Assembly: GCA_025935735.1 (NCBI GenBank)
Contig: JAICUS010000107.1
Span: forward strand, 1 to 13,287
Reading direction: 5' to 3'
Length of the DNA: 13,287 bases
Source of the DNA: Solirubrobacteraceae bacterium
GTDB lineage: Bacteria; Actinomycetota; Thermoleophilia; Solirubrobacterales; Solirubrobacteraceae
Shown: one piece after another, positions 6,805 to 13,287 of the stretch
How positions within the stretch are numbered: position 1 is the stretch's first letter
Layout: every line of letters starts with the position of its first letter
Program-made: the position numbers and the translations under genes
The notes under the pieces: generated by a model
Told to the model about the DNA's origin: nothing
Seen by the model: the letters and a program-made list of their open reading frames with translations, nothing else
Database searches by the model: none

Positions 6805-8363
6805 GTGCGCAGTATGCGCAGCTCGCCGGTGTCGCCGTCGAGCTCGACGAGCGCGCCGTCGGGCACGCGCTGTGTCGCCACCTGGGCGCCGACGACGGCC
6901 GGGAGCCGGTACTCGCGGGCCACGACGGCGGCGTGGCAGAGGATGCCGCCGGTGTCGGTGACCAGGCCGGCCAGGGACGGGAAGAGCGGCGTCCAGGCGG
7001 GCGTGGTGGTCGTGCAGATCAGGACCTCGCCGGCGGAGACCCGGGCGAAGTCCTGGGGGCCGCGGACGACGCGCGCGACGCCGCGGGTGCGGCCGGCCGA
7101 GGCGGCGGTGCCGGCGATGACGTCGCCGTCCGCGCTCGCCGCGCCCGGGACGCCGTAGAACTTCGCCACCATCGGCGGGATGAAGGCAGCCGGGTCGGGC
7201 GGCTCGCCCAGCCACGGCTCCGGGGCGCCGGCCGCGTCCCGCCGCGCGCGGCGCTCGGCCACCAGCGGCTGGAGGCCCGGGCCCCAGGAGGCGCGCACCG
7301 CGTCGGCCAGCTCGTCGCGGCGCAGGTACCAGACGTCCTCGCGGCCGTCGATCCGGCCCTCGGCCACGAGCCGGTCGCCGAACCCCAGCAGCGCCTCCCG
7401 CGCCGCCGCCAGGCCGGGATAGTCGATGTGGTAGGCGTGGGTCTCCTCGAGCTCGACCGCCGCGCTGACCCGGTCGATGAGGGCGCGGAACGTGTCGGTG
7501 GCGGCGGCCGAGTCGAGCCGGGCCAGCGTCGACTCGATCAGCTCGTCGCGTTCGCGCCGGCGCGCCGCGCGCTCGGCCGGCAGGTCGCGCGGGTGCTCGA
7601 GGAACAGCCGGACGCTCTCCAGCGCGAGCTCGGGGCGCTCGGCCTGACGCGGCTCGGAGAGCTCGTGCAGCCGCGACCGCCCGCCGTAGCGCACGAGGTA
7701 CTCGTCCAGCGCCAGCAGCACCTCGCGGCCGTGGTGCAGCCGCCGCAGCCGCTCCAGGGCGACCGGGCCCGGCAGCTCCAGGATCACGTCGGCCACGTCG
7801 CGCTCGGTGGCGAGGACGCTCACCCCCCACAGCGCCTCGTCGGCGTCGAGCGTCTCGTTGGGCAGCCCCTCCAGCAGCCGGTAGGGCTCGAGCTCGTCGC
7901 GCTTGCCGAGCCGCTCGACGTAGGCGTCGTGCAGCACCTCGCGCGCGGCGTGGACCGGGATCACGGTGAGGAAGTGGATGCGCCATTGCTCGCGCATGAG
8001 CGAGAGCAGCCGCGACAGGCACTCGACCGCGGACTCCGGGTCCAGCCGCTCCGGCCGCATCGCCCGCAGCTCGGCCGTGATCTCCGCGCTGCGCGGCCGG
8101 TACGCCGACGCCCAGCGCGAGGCCACGTCCAGCGCGGCCGCGCGCAGCATCGCGGGGTCGGGCTCCCACGCGGGCTCCAGCTCGCGCTCGTACGCCCAGC
8201 CGTCCTCGGTGACCATCGTGTCGAAGCCGCCGAACGGCGCGCGCAGCTCGGCCGCCGCGGCCTGGATCCCCAGCCCCATCGCCCAGAACCACACGCCGGC
8301 GGACAAGGGCGTCATCGGCTCCGGGTAGTGGGAGGCGTCGTAGGTCCAGGTGCCGTCAGGCAA
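6801..8363 (-). CDS. PEP-utilising enzyme, swivelling phospho-His domain protein (split phosphotransferase, large subunit)
   Basis: This 520-residue protein opens with DGTWTYDASHYPEPMTP, like the linker that follows the ATP domain in PEP-synthase-like enzymes. A long helical, charged middle section follows, probably the acceptor-binding region. It ends in a PEP-utiliser mobile domain: GLVTDTGGILCHAAVVAREYRLPAVVG, with H477 as the expected phosphorylated histidine. The domain order (ATP domain, substrate domain, His domain, no PEP/pyruvate TIM barrel) matches rifampicin phosphotransferase rather than PEP synthase, but here it is split over two genes. Expected chemistry is ATP + acceptor giving AMP, phosphate and a phosphorylated acceptor. 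The acceptor is unknown. A TTG at 8363 is taken as the start because it overlaps the partner gene's stop by eight bases and keeps the DGTWTYD motif; a later start would lose it. The racemase follows with an ATGA overlap. Confidence 0.88.
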   Translation of the reverse strand: MPDGTWTYDASHYPEPMTPLSAGVWFWAMGLGIQAAAAELRAPFGGFDTMVTEDGWAYERELEPAWEPDPAMLRAAALDVASRWASAYRPRSAEITAELRAMRPERLDPESAVECLSRLLSLMREQWRIHFLTVIPVHAAREVLHDAYVERLGKRDELEPYRLLEGLPNETLDADEALWGVSVLATERDVADVILELPGPVALERLRRLHHGREVLLALDEYLVRYGGRSRLHELSEPRQAERPELALESVRLFLEHPRDLPAERAARRRERDELIESTLARLDSAAATDTFRALIDRVSAAVELEETHAYHIDYPGLAAAREALLGFGDRLVAEGRIDGREDVWYLRRDELADAVRASWGPGLQPLVAERRARRDAAGAPEPWLGEPPDPAAFIPPMVAKFYGVPGAASADGDVIAGTAASAGRTRGVARVVRGPQDFARVSAGEVLICTTTTPAWTPLFPSLAGLVTDTGGILCHAAVVAREYRLPAVVGAQVATQRVPDGALVELDGDTGELRILRT

Positions 8364-9105
8364 GCGCGGTGATCGGTCGGCATTGCACGAGCCACAGATC
8401 GTCGCCCGTCCAGCAGAACTCGACGTCGACCGGGCCGCCGAGGCCGGCCTCGGCGGTCAACACGAAGTCCGCCACGCGCCGCGCCTCGTCGTCGCGCAGC
8501 ACGCGCGCCCAGCGCCGCTCGCCCGCCGCCGGCTTGGCCGCGCGCCGCGCCCGCACGCGCCCGCCGTCCCGCGCGACCCGGTACCGATCGGGGTCCAGCG
8601 CGCCACTCACCAGCCCCTCGCCGTGCCCGAAGACCGCCTCGACGACGACGTCCTCGCCCGCGCCGGAGACGGGATCGACGGAGAACGCCACCCCCGCGCG
8701 CTGGGCGGCGATCGAGCGCTGGACGACGAGCGCGACCCGTGCTGTCGCGCCGTCGCCCCGGTAGGCCACCGCGCGCGCGGAGTCCGCCGCGCGGTAGCAG
8801 TGCTCGATCGCCGCGCGCAGCGCGTCGGCGTCGCCGACGTCCATCACGCTCTCGTACTGGCCGGCCGCCGACTTGTCCGCCGCGTCCTCGTCGGCCGCCG
8901 AGGAGCGCACGGCCACGGGCCAGTCCAGGCCGACCTCGGGGACGGCGCGGTCGCCGGCCAGGAACGCCTCGTGCCAGGACACGTCCAGCACCACGGCCGG
9001 CGGCACCGGCAGCCCGTAGGACACCAGCCGGGCCAGCCCGAGCGCCTTGCCGCCGACCCGGTCGGCCGGCAGCTCGCCCGCCTCCTCCAGCGACAGCGGC
9101 CTCAC
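8356..9105 (-). CDS. PEP/pyruvate-binding (ATP-grasp-like) domain protein (split phosphotransferase, ATP subunit)
   Basis: The 249-residue product has the order expected of the ATP-binding domain of PEP synthase/PPDK enzymes: VGGKALGLARLVSYGLPVPPA (about 17-37), the arginine/serine block VAVRSSAADED (64-74) with AGQYESVMDV (81-90), GVAFSVDPVSG (138-148), and the terminal DLWLVQCRPIT (236-246). That last motif normally marks the end of the domain, so nothing is missing at the C terminus. It is shorter than the usual 310-330 residues, with little between the first block and the Arg block. The GTG at 9105 overlaps the cupin stop as GTGA and is preferred over earlier starts, which lie inside the cupin gene. 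It should bind ATP and phosphorylate the His on the protein encoded next, with which it likely forms a complex. Substrate is unknown. Confidence 0.9.
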   Translation of the reverse strand: MRPLSLEEAGELPADRVGGKALGLARLVSYGLPVPPAVVLDVSWHEAFLAGDRAVPEVGLDWPVAVRSSAADEDAADKSAAGQYESVMDVGDADALRAAIEHCYRAADSARAVAYRGDGATARVALVVQRSIAAQRAGVAFSVDPVSGAGEDVVVEAVFGHGEGLVSGALDPDRYRVARDGGRVRARRAAKPAAGERRWARVLRDDEARRVADFVLTAEAGLGGPVDVEFCWTGDDLWLVQCRPITALA

Positions 9106-9461
9106 GCCGTCACGGACCGCGCTGCCTCCAGCAGGTGCAGGTAGTCCTCGCGCGCGGGCGCGAAGATGTCGAGGTTCATCACCGGCTCTGAGCCGGTCGG
9201 CTCGATGTAGTGCTCGACCCCCGCCGGGATGTGCATGATCGAGCCCGGGCCGACATTGTTCGCAATCTCGCCAACGTGATAGATCGCAGTTCCGGAGACG
9301 ATCATGGCGATCTGGTCGAACTCGTGGGAGTGGGGGCGCACCTGCATGCCCGGTCGGCACTCGTTCATCACCAGCATCACGTCGGACGTGCCGAAGCCGC
9401 GCCGCCGGACGCCGGGCCGGACCTCCTCGTCCGGGATGTCTTCCCAATTGACCGCCTTCAT
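9102..9461 (-). CDS. Small single-domain cupin protein
   Basis: This is a 119-residue single cupin barrel. Motif 1 reads PGMQVRPHSHEFDQIAMIVSG with H44, H46 and Q50 as likely ligands (Gln where classic germin motifs have Glu). Motif 2 reads GPGSIMHIPAGVEHYIEPTG with H84. A metal such as Fe, Mn or Ni can be expected, but the reaction cannot be named: small cupins of this type include dioxygenases, isomerases and ligand-binding proteins. A cysteine- or sulfonate-related role is only a guess from the context. The ATG at 9461 has the best ribosome binding site in the window and starts three bases after the IclR stop. The motif-2 entry, codons 58-70, includes the AT-rich word ATTGCGAACAAT. Confidence 0.92.
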   Translation of the reverse strand: MKAVNWEDIPDEEVRPGVRRRGFGTSDVMLVMNECRPGMQVRPHSHEFDQIAMIVSGTAIYHVGEIANNVGPGSIMHIPAGVEHYIEPTGSEPVMNLDIFAPAREDYLHLLEAARSVTA

Positions 9462-9464
9462 CGC

Positions 9465-10172
9465 CTACCTCCTGTCCGGCTCGACGAACCCCAGCTCCGT
9501 CGAGAGGTTCTCCGCGGCGTCCCGCAGCGCGCGGGCCATCGGGCCGTCCGAGCCCGTCTCGACCGAGGAAGTGGTGCCGACCAGCGCCATCGTGGCCACG
9601 ATCTCCGCGCCCTGGAAGACCGGCGCGGCCAGCGCGGCGATGCCGTCGACCACCTCGGCGTAGAACGCCATCCGCTGCTCGCGCACCTGCTCCAGCCCGG
9701 GCGCCGCGGGTTCGAGGAACGCCCGGAAGACCTGTCCCTGGGCGGAGTCCGGCGGCAGCCGCGAGCCCGTGACCACGATGATCCGCACCAGCCGGCTCGT
9801 GTTGTCGTCCACGCGCACGACCACCGGCGACTCGCCGTCCCACACCGACAGCACCGCGGTCTCGTTGGTCTGGGCGACCAGCCGCTCCATGTACGGGCCC
9901 GCGACCTTCAGCACCGCGAGCCCGGCCAGCGCGGCCGTGGCCAGCTCGACCACCCGCGGGCCGAGCGTGTAGGCGCCGCCCGCCGCCCGCAGCAGGCCGG
10001 CGTTGCGCAGCGCGGTGGCGTAGCGGTGCACGGTGGCCTTGCTCATGCCCATCCGCTGGGTGAGCTCGGCCAGCGTGAGCCGCGGCTCCTCGGCGGTGAA
10101 CAGCCCGAGCATCTTCGCGGCCCGCTCGACCGACTGGATCGCCGGCGCCGGGGTCTCCGGGAGCGAGCTCAT
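9465..10172 (-). CDS. IclR family transcriptional regulator
   Basis: The 235-residue protein has the IclR layout. The N-terminal winged helix-turn-helix includes AIQSVERAAKMLGLF (11-25), LTLAELTQRMGMSKATVHRY (32-51) and the wing YTLGPRVVELA (68-78). A C-terminal effector-binding domain follows, with YAEVVDGIAALAAPVFQG (171-188). IclR proteins bind small metabolites, often the acids or aromatics whose breakdown they control, and act on nearby promoters. The HATALGKALLA-like stretch of many members is diverged here (PDSAQGQVFRAFLEP). It lies in the middle of the catabolic-looking operon (ATGA overlap with the aminotransferase, three bases before the cupin), which suggests autoregulation. Candidate targets are the divergent dehydrogenase/aldolase junction near 12870 and the inverted repeats at 5228-5263. 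Family assignment is secure; ligand is unknown. Confidence 0.95.
   Translation of the reverse strand: MSSLPETPAPAIQSVERAAKMLGLFTAEEPRLTLAELTQRMGMSKATVHRYATALRNAGLLRAAGGAYTLGPRVVELATAALAGLAVLKVAGPYMERLVAQTNETAVLSVWDGESPVVVRVDDNTSRLVRIIVVTGSRLPPDSAQGQVFRAFLEPAAPGLEQVREQRMAFYAEVVDGIAALAAPVFQGAEIVATMALVGTTSSVETGSDGPMARALRDAAENLSTELGFVEPDRR
9468..9473 (-). promoter_or_regulatory. Strong Shine-Dalgarno before the cupin gene
   Basis: AGGAGG lies six bases before the ATG at 9461 and inside the last codons of the IclR gene. It is the only near-perfect ribosome binding site on the minus operon, where other genes rely on stop/start overlaps. It supports the chosen start and suggests the cupin is made at a higher or independent level. 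Confidence 0.75.
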
Positions 10173-11446
10173 GCCGCCAGCGCCGCCGTCGTCGCCAGCT
10201 CGCCTTCCAGCACCTCGACGATCGTGTCGATCTGCTCGCGCGCGATCACCAGCGGCGGGGACATCACGAGCTTCTGCCCGGTGGCCCGCACGATGACGCC
10301 GCGGCGGCGGATGCGGTCCGACAGCTCGACGGCGTCGGAGACGTTGAGCTCCAGCCCGGCCATCAGCCCGAAGCCGCGCGCCTCGACCACCGCCGGCAGC
10401 GCCTCGAGGCGCTTCAGCCCCTCGAGCAGGTACGCGCCGAGCTCGCGCGCCCGCTCGACCAGGCCTTCGCGCTCGATGATCGCGAGGTTCTCCAGCGCCA
10501 CCGCGCAGCCGGTCGGGTGGCCGTTGTAGGTGAAGCCGTGGCGGAACGGCTGCCCGTCGAGCATGTCCGCGACCCCGTCGGAGATCAGCACCGCCCCGAG
10601 CGGGAAGTAGCCGCTGGTCAGCGCCTTCGCCGTGACCATCACGTCCGGCCGCAGGCCGCCCCAGTGCTGGGAGCCGAACCACTCGCCGGTGCGGCCGAAC
10701 CCGGTCACCACCTCGTCGGCGATGAACAGGATCCCGTGGCGGCGCAGGACCTCGAGCACCGCCGGCCAGTAGTCGTCCTGCGGCGGGATCATGCCGCCGA
10801 CGCCGATGACCGGCTCGGCGATGAACGCGGCCACCCGCTCCGGGCCGATGTTCTTGATCACGTTCTCGATCTCGTTCACAAGATCGTTCACAGACGGGCC
10901 GCGCAGGGGGTAGGGCACGCCGACGTGCACGAAGTCGCCGGGCAGCGGGCCGAACCCCTCCCGCAGCGGCGGGATGCCGGTGGCCTGCAAGGCGCCGTAG
11001 GAGACGCCGTGGTAGCCCATCTTGCGGCTGATGATCACGGTGCGCTCGGGCTGACCTTGCGCCACCCAGGCCAGCCGGGCGAGCTTGATCGCCGTCTCGT
11101 TGCCCTCCGAGCCGCCGTTGGTGAAGAACACGCGGTTGAGGTCGCCGGGAGCCAGCGAGGCGAGCCGCGCCGCGAGCTCGATGGCCGGCGGGTTGGAGAA
11201 CTCCCAGAACGACGCGTAGTACTCGAGCGTCTCCATCTGCGCCCGCGCGGCCTCCGCCAGCTCGCGCCGGCCGTGGCCGACCGGGCAGACCCACAGCCCG
11301 CAGGTGCCGTCGATGTACCAGTTGCCGTCCTCGTCGCGGATGCGCGCGCCGTCGCCCTCCACGAACACGACCGGCGGGCGCGGGTGGCCGACCACCTGGT
11401 GGGGGTGCAGGACGTGGCGGGAGTCGAGATCCGAAAGGCGGCTCAT
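10169..11446 (-). CDS. Class III (omega) PLP-dependent aminotransferase
   Basis: This 425-residue protein has the class III blocks: FFTNGGSEGNETAIKLAR (107-124), RKMGYHGVSYGALQATG (141-157), the PLP-ring aspartate in FIADEVVTGFGRTG (D244), and the Schiff-base lysine in TAKALTSGYFPLGAV (K274). Length is typical. Members move amino groups from omega-amino acids or amines (beta-alanine, GABA, taurine, putrescine) to pyruvate or 2-oxoglutarate. With the aldehyde dehydrogenase gene just upstream, the natural reading is amine to aldehyde to acid, and taurine to sulfoacetaldehyde is one option in view of the ComA homologue. The ATG at 11446 overlaps the dehydrogenase stop as ATGA. Residues 185-200 (SVNDLVNEIENVIKNI) are encoded by an AT-richer patch holding operator-like repeats. 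Substrate is not determinable from sequence alone. Confidence 0.95.
   Translation of the reverse strand: MSRLSDLDSRHVLHPHQVVGHPRPPVVFVEGDGARIRDEDGNWYIDGTCGLWVCPVGHGRRELAEAARAQMETLEYYASFWEFSNPPAIELAARLASLAPGDLNRVFFTNGGSEGNETAIKLARLAWVAQGQPERTVIISRKMGYHGVSYGALQATGIPPLREGFGPLPGDFVHVGVPYPLRGPSVNDLVNEIENVIKNIGPERVAAFIAEPVIGVGGMIPPQDDYWPAVLEVLRRHGILFIADEVVTGFGRTGEWFGSQHWGGLRPDVMVTAKALTSGYFPLGAVLISDGVADMLDGQPFRHGFTYNGHPTGCAVALENLAIIEREGLVERARELGAYLLEGLKRLEALPAVVEARGFGLMAGLELNVSDAVELSDRIRRRGVIVRATGQKLVMSPPLVIAREQIDTIVEVLEGELATTAALAA
10855..10893. repeat. Intragenic copy of the GTGAACRA repeat words in the aminotransferase gene
   Basis: Within the aminotransferase coding sequence lies the 17-bp word TGATCACGTTCTCGATC (10855-10871), identical to 6513-6529 in the racemase gene. 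It overlaps an inverted repeat at 10868-10885 that reads GATCTTGTGAACGAGATC on the minus strand. The repeat has 7 of 8 arm pairs and the same core as the spacer repeats at 5228-5263. A second TGTGAACGATC, also present in the spacer, follows at 10882-10892. GC content here is far lower than in the surrounding gene. It may be a regulator site, a dispersed repeat or chance codon use. Confidence 0.5.
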
Positions 11447-12867
11447 AGGGCCTGCTTGACCGTCTTGACCGCGGTGTACTCGCCGATCGACTCCGGCCCC
11501 AGCTCGTAGCCGTGGCCGCTCAACCGCCGGCCGGAGAACGTGCTGTAGGGATCGAGGCCGCCGTACATGTTGATCCACACGGTGCCGGCCTTCAGCGCGC
11601 GGGCGACCCGGTGCGCGCGGCCGGCGTCCCGCGTCCACACCGCGGCGGCCAGCCCGTACGGCGTGTCGTTGGCCACCGCGACGGCCTCCGCCTCGTCGGC
11701 CACGCGGATCACCGCCACGGCCGGGCCGAAGATCTCCTCGCGGTTGATCCGCATCGCGTTGTGCGTGCGGTCGAAGATCGTCGGCTCCACGAAGAAGCCG
11801 CGGGGCAGCGCGGCGACCGCCGCCGCGCCGCCCCCGACCACGGCCTCCGCACCCTCGTCGAGCGCGGAGGCGTAGAGGCCGAGCACCCGGTCGCGCTGGG
11901 CCGCGGAGACGAGCGGGCCCATCTGCGTGTCGGGGTCGAGGCCGCGGCCGAGCCTGATCGTCTCCACCGCGGGCGCGAGCCGCTCCAGCAGCGCGTCGGC
12001 CACGCGGTCGGCCACGACGAGCCGCGCGCCGGCCGTGCACACCTCGCCCTGGTTGCGGAACGTGGCGTTCATCGCGCCCCCGAGCGCGGCGTCGAGGTCG
12101 GCGTCGTCGAGCACGACGTTGGCCGACTTGCCGCCCAGCTCGAGCGTCAGCCGCTTCATGGTGCCGGCGGCGACGCGCTGGATCTCCTGCCCGACCGGCG
12201 TCGAGCCGGTGAAGGCGATCTTGTCCACGTCGGGATGGGCGACCAGCGCGTGCCCGGTGGCGCCGTCGCCGGTCACCACCTGCCAGACGTCCTCGGGGAA
12301 GCCCACTTCCAGAGCCAGCTCACGCAGCCGCAGCGCCGACAGCGGCGCGTTCTCGGACGGCTTGTGCACTACCGCGTTGCCGCAGGCCAGCGCCGGCGCG
12401 AGCTTCCACGAGGCGATGACCAGCGGGAAGTTCCACGGCGTGATCGCCCCCACAACGCCAAGCGGCTCCCGCAGCGTGTAGGTGAAGATGCCCGGGTTGG
12501 CCGGGTTCGTGGTGCCGAGGATCTTGGTCGGCCAGCCGGCGTAGTAGAGCCACGTCTGGGCGGTGAACTTGAGGTCGCGGTTGCGGGCCTCGGCGATCGG
12601 CTTGCCGACGTCGCGGCTCTCCAGCTCGGCGAGCTCGTCCGCGTGCGCCTCGATGGCCTGACTCAGAGCGACCAGCAGCTTCGTCCGGCGCGTGGGATCG
12701 ACGGCCGCCCAGGCGGGCTGCGCCGCGCGCGCCGCGGCGACCGCGGCGTCGACGTCCTCGGGCTGCGCCGCCGGCAGCGTGGCCAGGACCTCGCCCGTGG
12801 CGGGGTCGACGCTGTCGAACGTCGGCACGGTTGCGACGGAGCGGTCCACTATGCGAGACTCTGTCAC
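11443..12867 (-). CDS. NAD(P)-dependent aldehyde dehydrogenase
   Basis: The 474-residue product is a full-length aldehyde dehydrogenase. It shows TPWNFP (143-148, with the oxyanion asparagine N146), HKPSENAPLSAL (168-179), FTGSTPVGQ (219-227), the general base E243 in LELGGKSAN, the catalytic C277 in FRNQGEVCTAG, and EEIFGPAVAVI near the C terminus. It resembles the betaine, aminobutyraldehyde and succinate-semialdehyde dehydrogenase group. It probably oxidises the aldehyde made by the aminotransferase encoded next. A GTG at 12867 is the longest start and leaves only two bases to the divergent aldolase gene. An internal GTG at residue 14 (VPTFDSVDPATGE) would leave about 40 bases of leader and still contain the family's usual beginning. 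It is the first gene of the seven-gene minus operon. Confidence 0.95.
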   Translation of the reverse strand: MTESRIVDRSVATVPTFDSVDPATGEVLATLPAAQPEDVDAAVAAARAAQPAWAAVDPTRRTKLLVALSQAIEAHADELAELESRDVGKPIAEARNRDLKFTAQTWLYYAGWPTKILGTTNPANPGIFTYTLREPLGVVGAITPWNFPLVIASWKLAPALACGNAVVHKPSENAPLSALRLRELALEVGFPEDVWQVVTGDGATGHALVAHPDVDKIAFTGSTPVGQEIQRVAAGTMKRLTLELGGKSANVVLDDADLDAALGGAMNATFRNQGEVCTAGARLVVADRVADALLERLAPAVETIRLGRGLDPDTQMGPLVSAAQRDRVLGLYASALDEGAEAVVGGGAAAVAALPRGFFVEPTIFDRTHNAMRINREEIFGPAVAVIRVADEAEAVAVANDTPYGLAAAVWTRDAGRAHRVARALKAGTVWINMYGGLDPYSTFSGRRLSGHGYELGPESIGEYTAVKTVKQAL

Positions 12868-12869
12868 AG

Positions 12870-13287
12870 ATGTTGGAACTCCGCAACCGGCCGCGCGGCA
12901 TCTTCCTCAAGCTGCCGTCCACGGAGATCGTGGATCTCGTGCACGCCTCGCCGCTGGACTTCGCGGTGGTCGATCTCGAACATTCGCAGCTTTCCGAGAG
13001 CCAGGCGCGGGCGCTCGTCCGCCACGGCGCGGCGGTCGGGCTGCCCGTGCTCGTGCGGCTGCCCGAGCTCGACAAAGGGCTCGTCAATCGGCTGCTCGAG
13101 GCCGGCGCGGCGGGCATCCAGCTCTCGACGGTCCGCCGGGTCGAGCAGATCGCCGGGCTGCGCAGCGCGACGGCCTACGCGCCCGCGGGCACGCGCTCGG
13201 TCTCGCTCGCGCACCCGCAGGCGGGATACGGCGGGGCGCCGCTGGCGGAGTATCTGGCCGCCGTCGGCAGGCCGCTGGTGGTCGCCC
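12870..13287 (+). CDS. HpcH/HpaI family aldolase, 3' partial
   Basis: The frame is open from the ATG at 12870 to the window edge (139 codons) and begins MLELRNRPRGIFLKLPSTEIVDLV. It has the family pattern: FAVVDLEH (31-38, His38 matching the active-site His of HpaI), VLVRLP with Arg63, LEAGAAGIQLSTVRRVEQI (76-94) and YAPAGTRSVSL (103-113). The metal-binding Glu and Asp of the family lie further on, beyond the edge. Known members cleave or form 4-hydroxy-2-oxo acids with pyruvate and an aldehyde, using a divalent metal. The position usually occupied by Pro in GIxxPxV reads Ser-Thr here. The gene diverges from the aldehyde dehydrogenase with two bases between start codons and has no obvious ribosome binding site, so a leaderless or internal-promoter arrangement is likely. 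Confidence 0.87.
   Translation, partial: MLELRNRPRGIFLKLPSTEIVDLVHASPLDFAVVDLEHSQLSESQARALVRHGAAVGLPVLVRLPELDKGLVNRLLEAGAAGIQLSTVRRVEQIAGLRSATAYAPAGTRSVSLAHPQAGYGGAPLAEYLAAVGRPLVVA

Noticed and set aside
6933..8372. Long plus-strand open frame opposite the swivelling-domain gene
   Set aside because: No recognisable motif, and the opposite strand encodes a clear PEP-utiliser domain; a shadow frame.
6801..9105. A PEP synthase or PPDK broken by a frameshift into two genes
   Set aside because: The ATP part ends at the natural domain end (VQCRPIT), the second part starts with the normal linker motif, the overlap is typical of coupled genes, and the PEP/pyruvate barrel is absent altogether.
9210..10529. 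Long plus-strand open frame opposite cupin, IclR and aminotransferase
   Set aside because: Crosses three recognised genes and is His/Arg/Asp-rich without domains; a shadow frame.
1..13287. tRNA, rRNA, CRISPR array or intact insertion sequence
   Set aside because: No tRNA or rRNA signature, no regularly spaced repeats and no transposase or recombinase frame was seen on either strand.

Overview
The window is high-GC DNA (visibly above 70% G+C) with GTG and TTG starts, almost no intergenic space and strings of 4-base stop/start overlaps. This points to a high-GC actinobacterium. The GGGGACTGTCCCC-type palindromes near the left end and the gene content would fit a soil lineage such as the Thermoleophilia (Solirubrobacterales), but that placement is inference.

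Layout: (1) A plus-strand operon fills 1-4401. It holds an AllH-like (DUF2877) protein cut by the left edge and carrying an in-frame palindromic repeat block, an unrecognised Cys-rich 288-residue protein, and two different members of the aspartase/fumarase lyase superfamily, one PurB-like and one ArgH-like. All three junctions are GTGA overlaps. (2) Converging on it, with stops overlapping, is a minus-strand ComA-family phosphosulfolactate synthase homologue (4384-5193). (3) A 76-base divergent spacer follows, with two abutting 18-bp inverted repeats that look like tandem operators. (4) A wrecked DUF3887/alpha-beta hydrolase gene lies at 5270-6115. (5) A seven-gene minus-strand operon runs 12867 to 6112: aldehyde dehydrogenase, class III aminotransferase, IclR regulator, cupin, ATP-binding half and swivelling-His half of a split PEP-synthase/rifampicin-phosphotransferase-like enzyme, and an Asp/Glu racemase. 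(6) A HpcH/HpaI aldolase diverges 2 bases from the dehydrogenase start and runs off the right edge.

The most interesting reading is the left half. A ComA homologue (PEP + sulfite to phosphosulfolactate) beside two divergent aspartase/fumarase-family lyases is the core enzyme set of the bacterial coenzyme M pathway described in Xanthobacter autotrophicus Py2 (XcbB, XcbC, XcbD). No XcbE-like PLP thiolation enzyme is visible, so the product may be coenzyme M, a precursor such as sulfoacrylate, or an unknown sulfonate. The right half (aminotransferase, aldehyde dehydrogenase, racemase, aldolase, IclR) looks catabolic. Whether it serves the same sulfonate is unproven.

Two kinds of non-genic structure stand out: the palindromic repeat block inside the AllH-like frame, and a recurring AT-richer word family (TTGTGAACRA, GTGAACGAGA, TGATCACGTTCTCGATC) in the spacer and inside several coding regions. 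No tRNA, rRNA, CRISPR array or intact transposase was seen, and no gene-free stretch reaches 300 bases.
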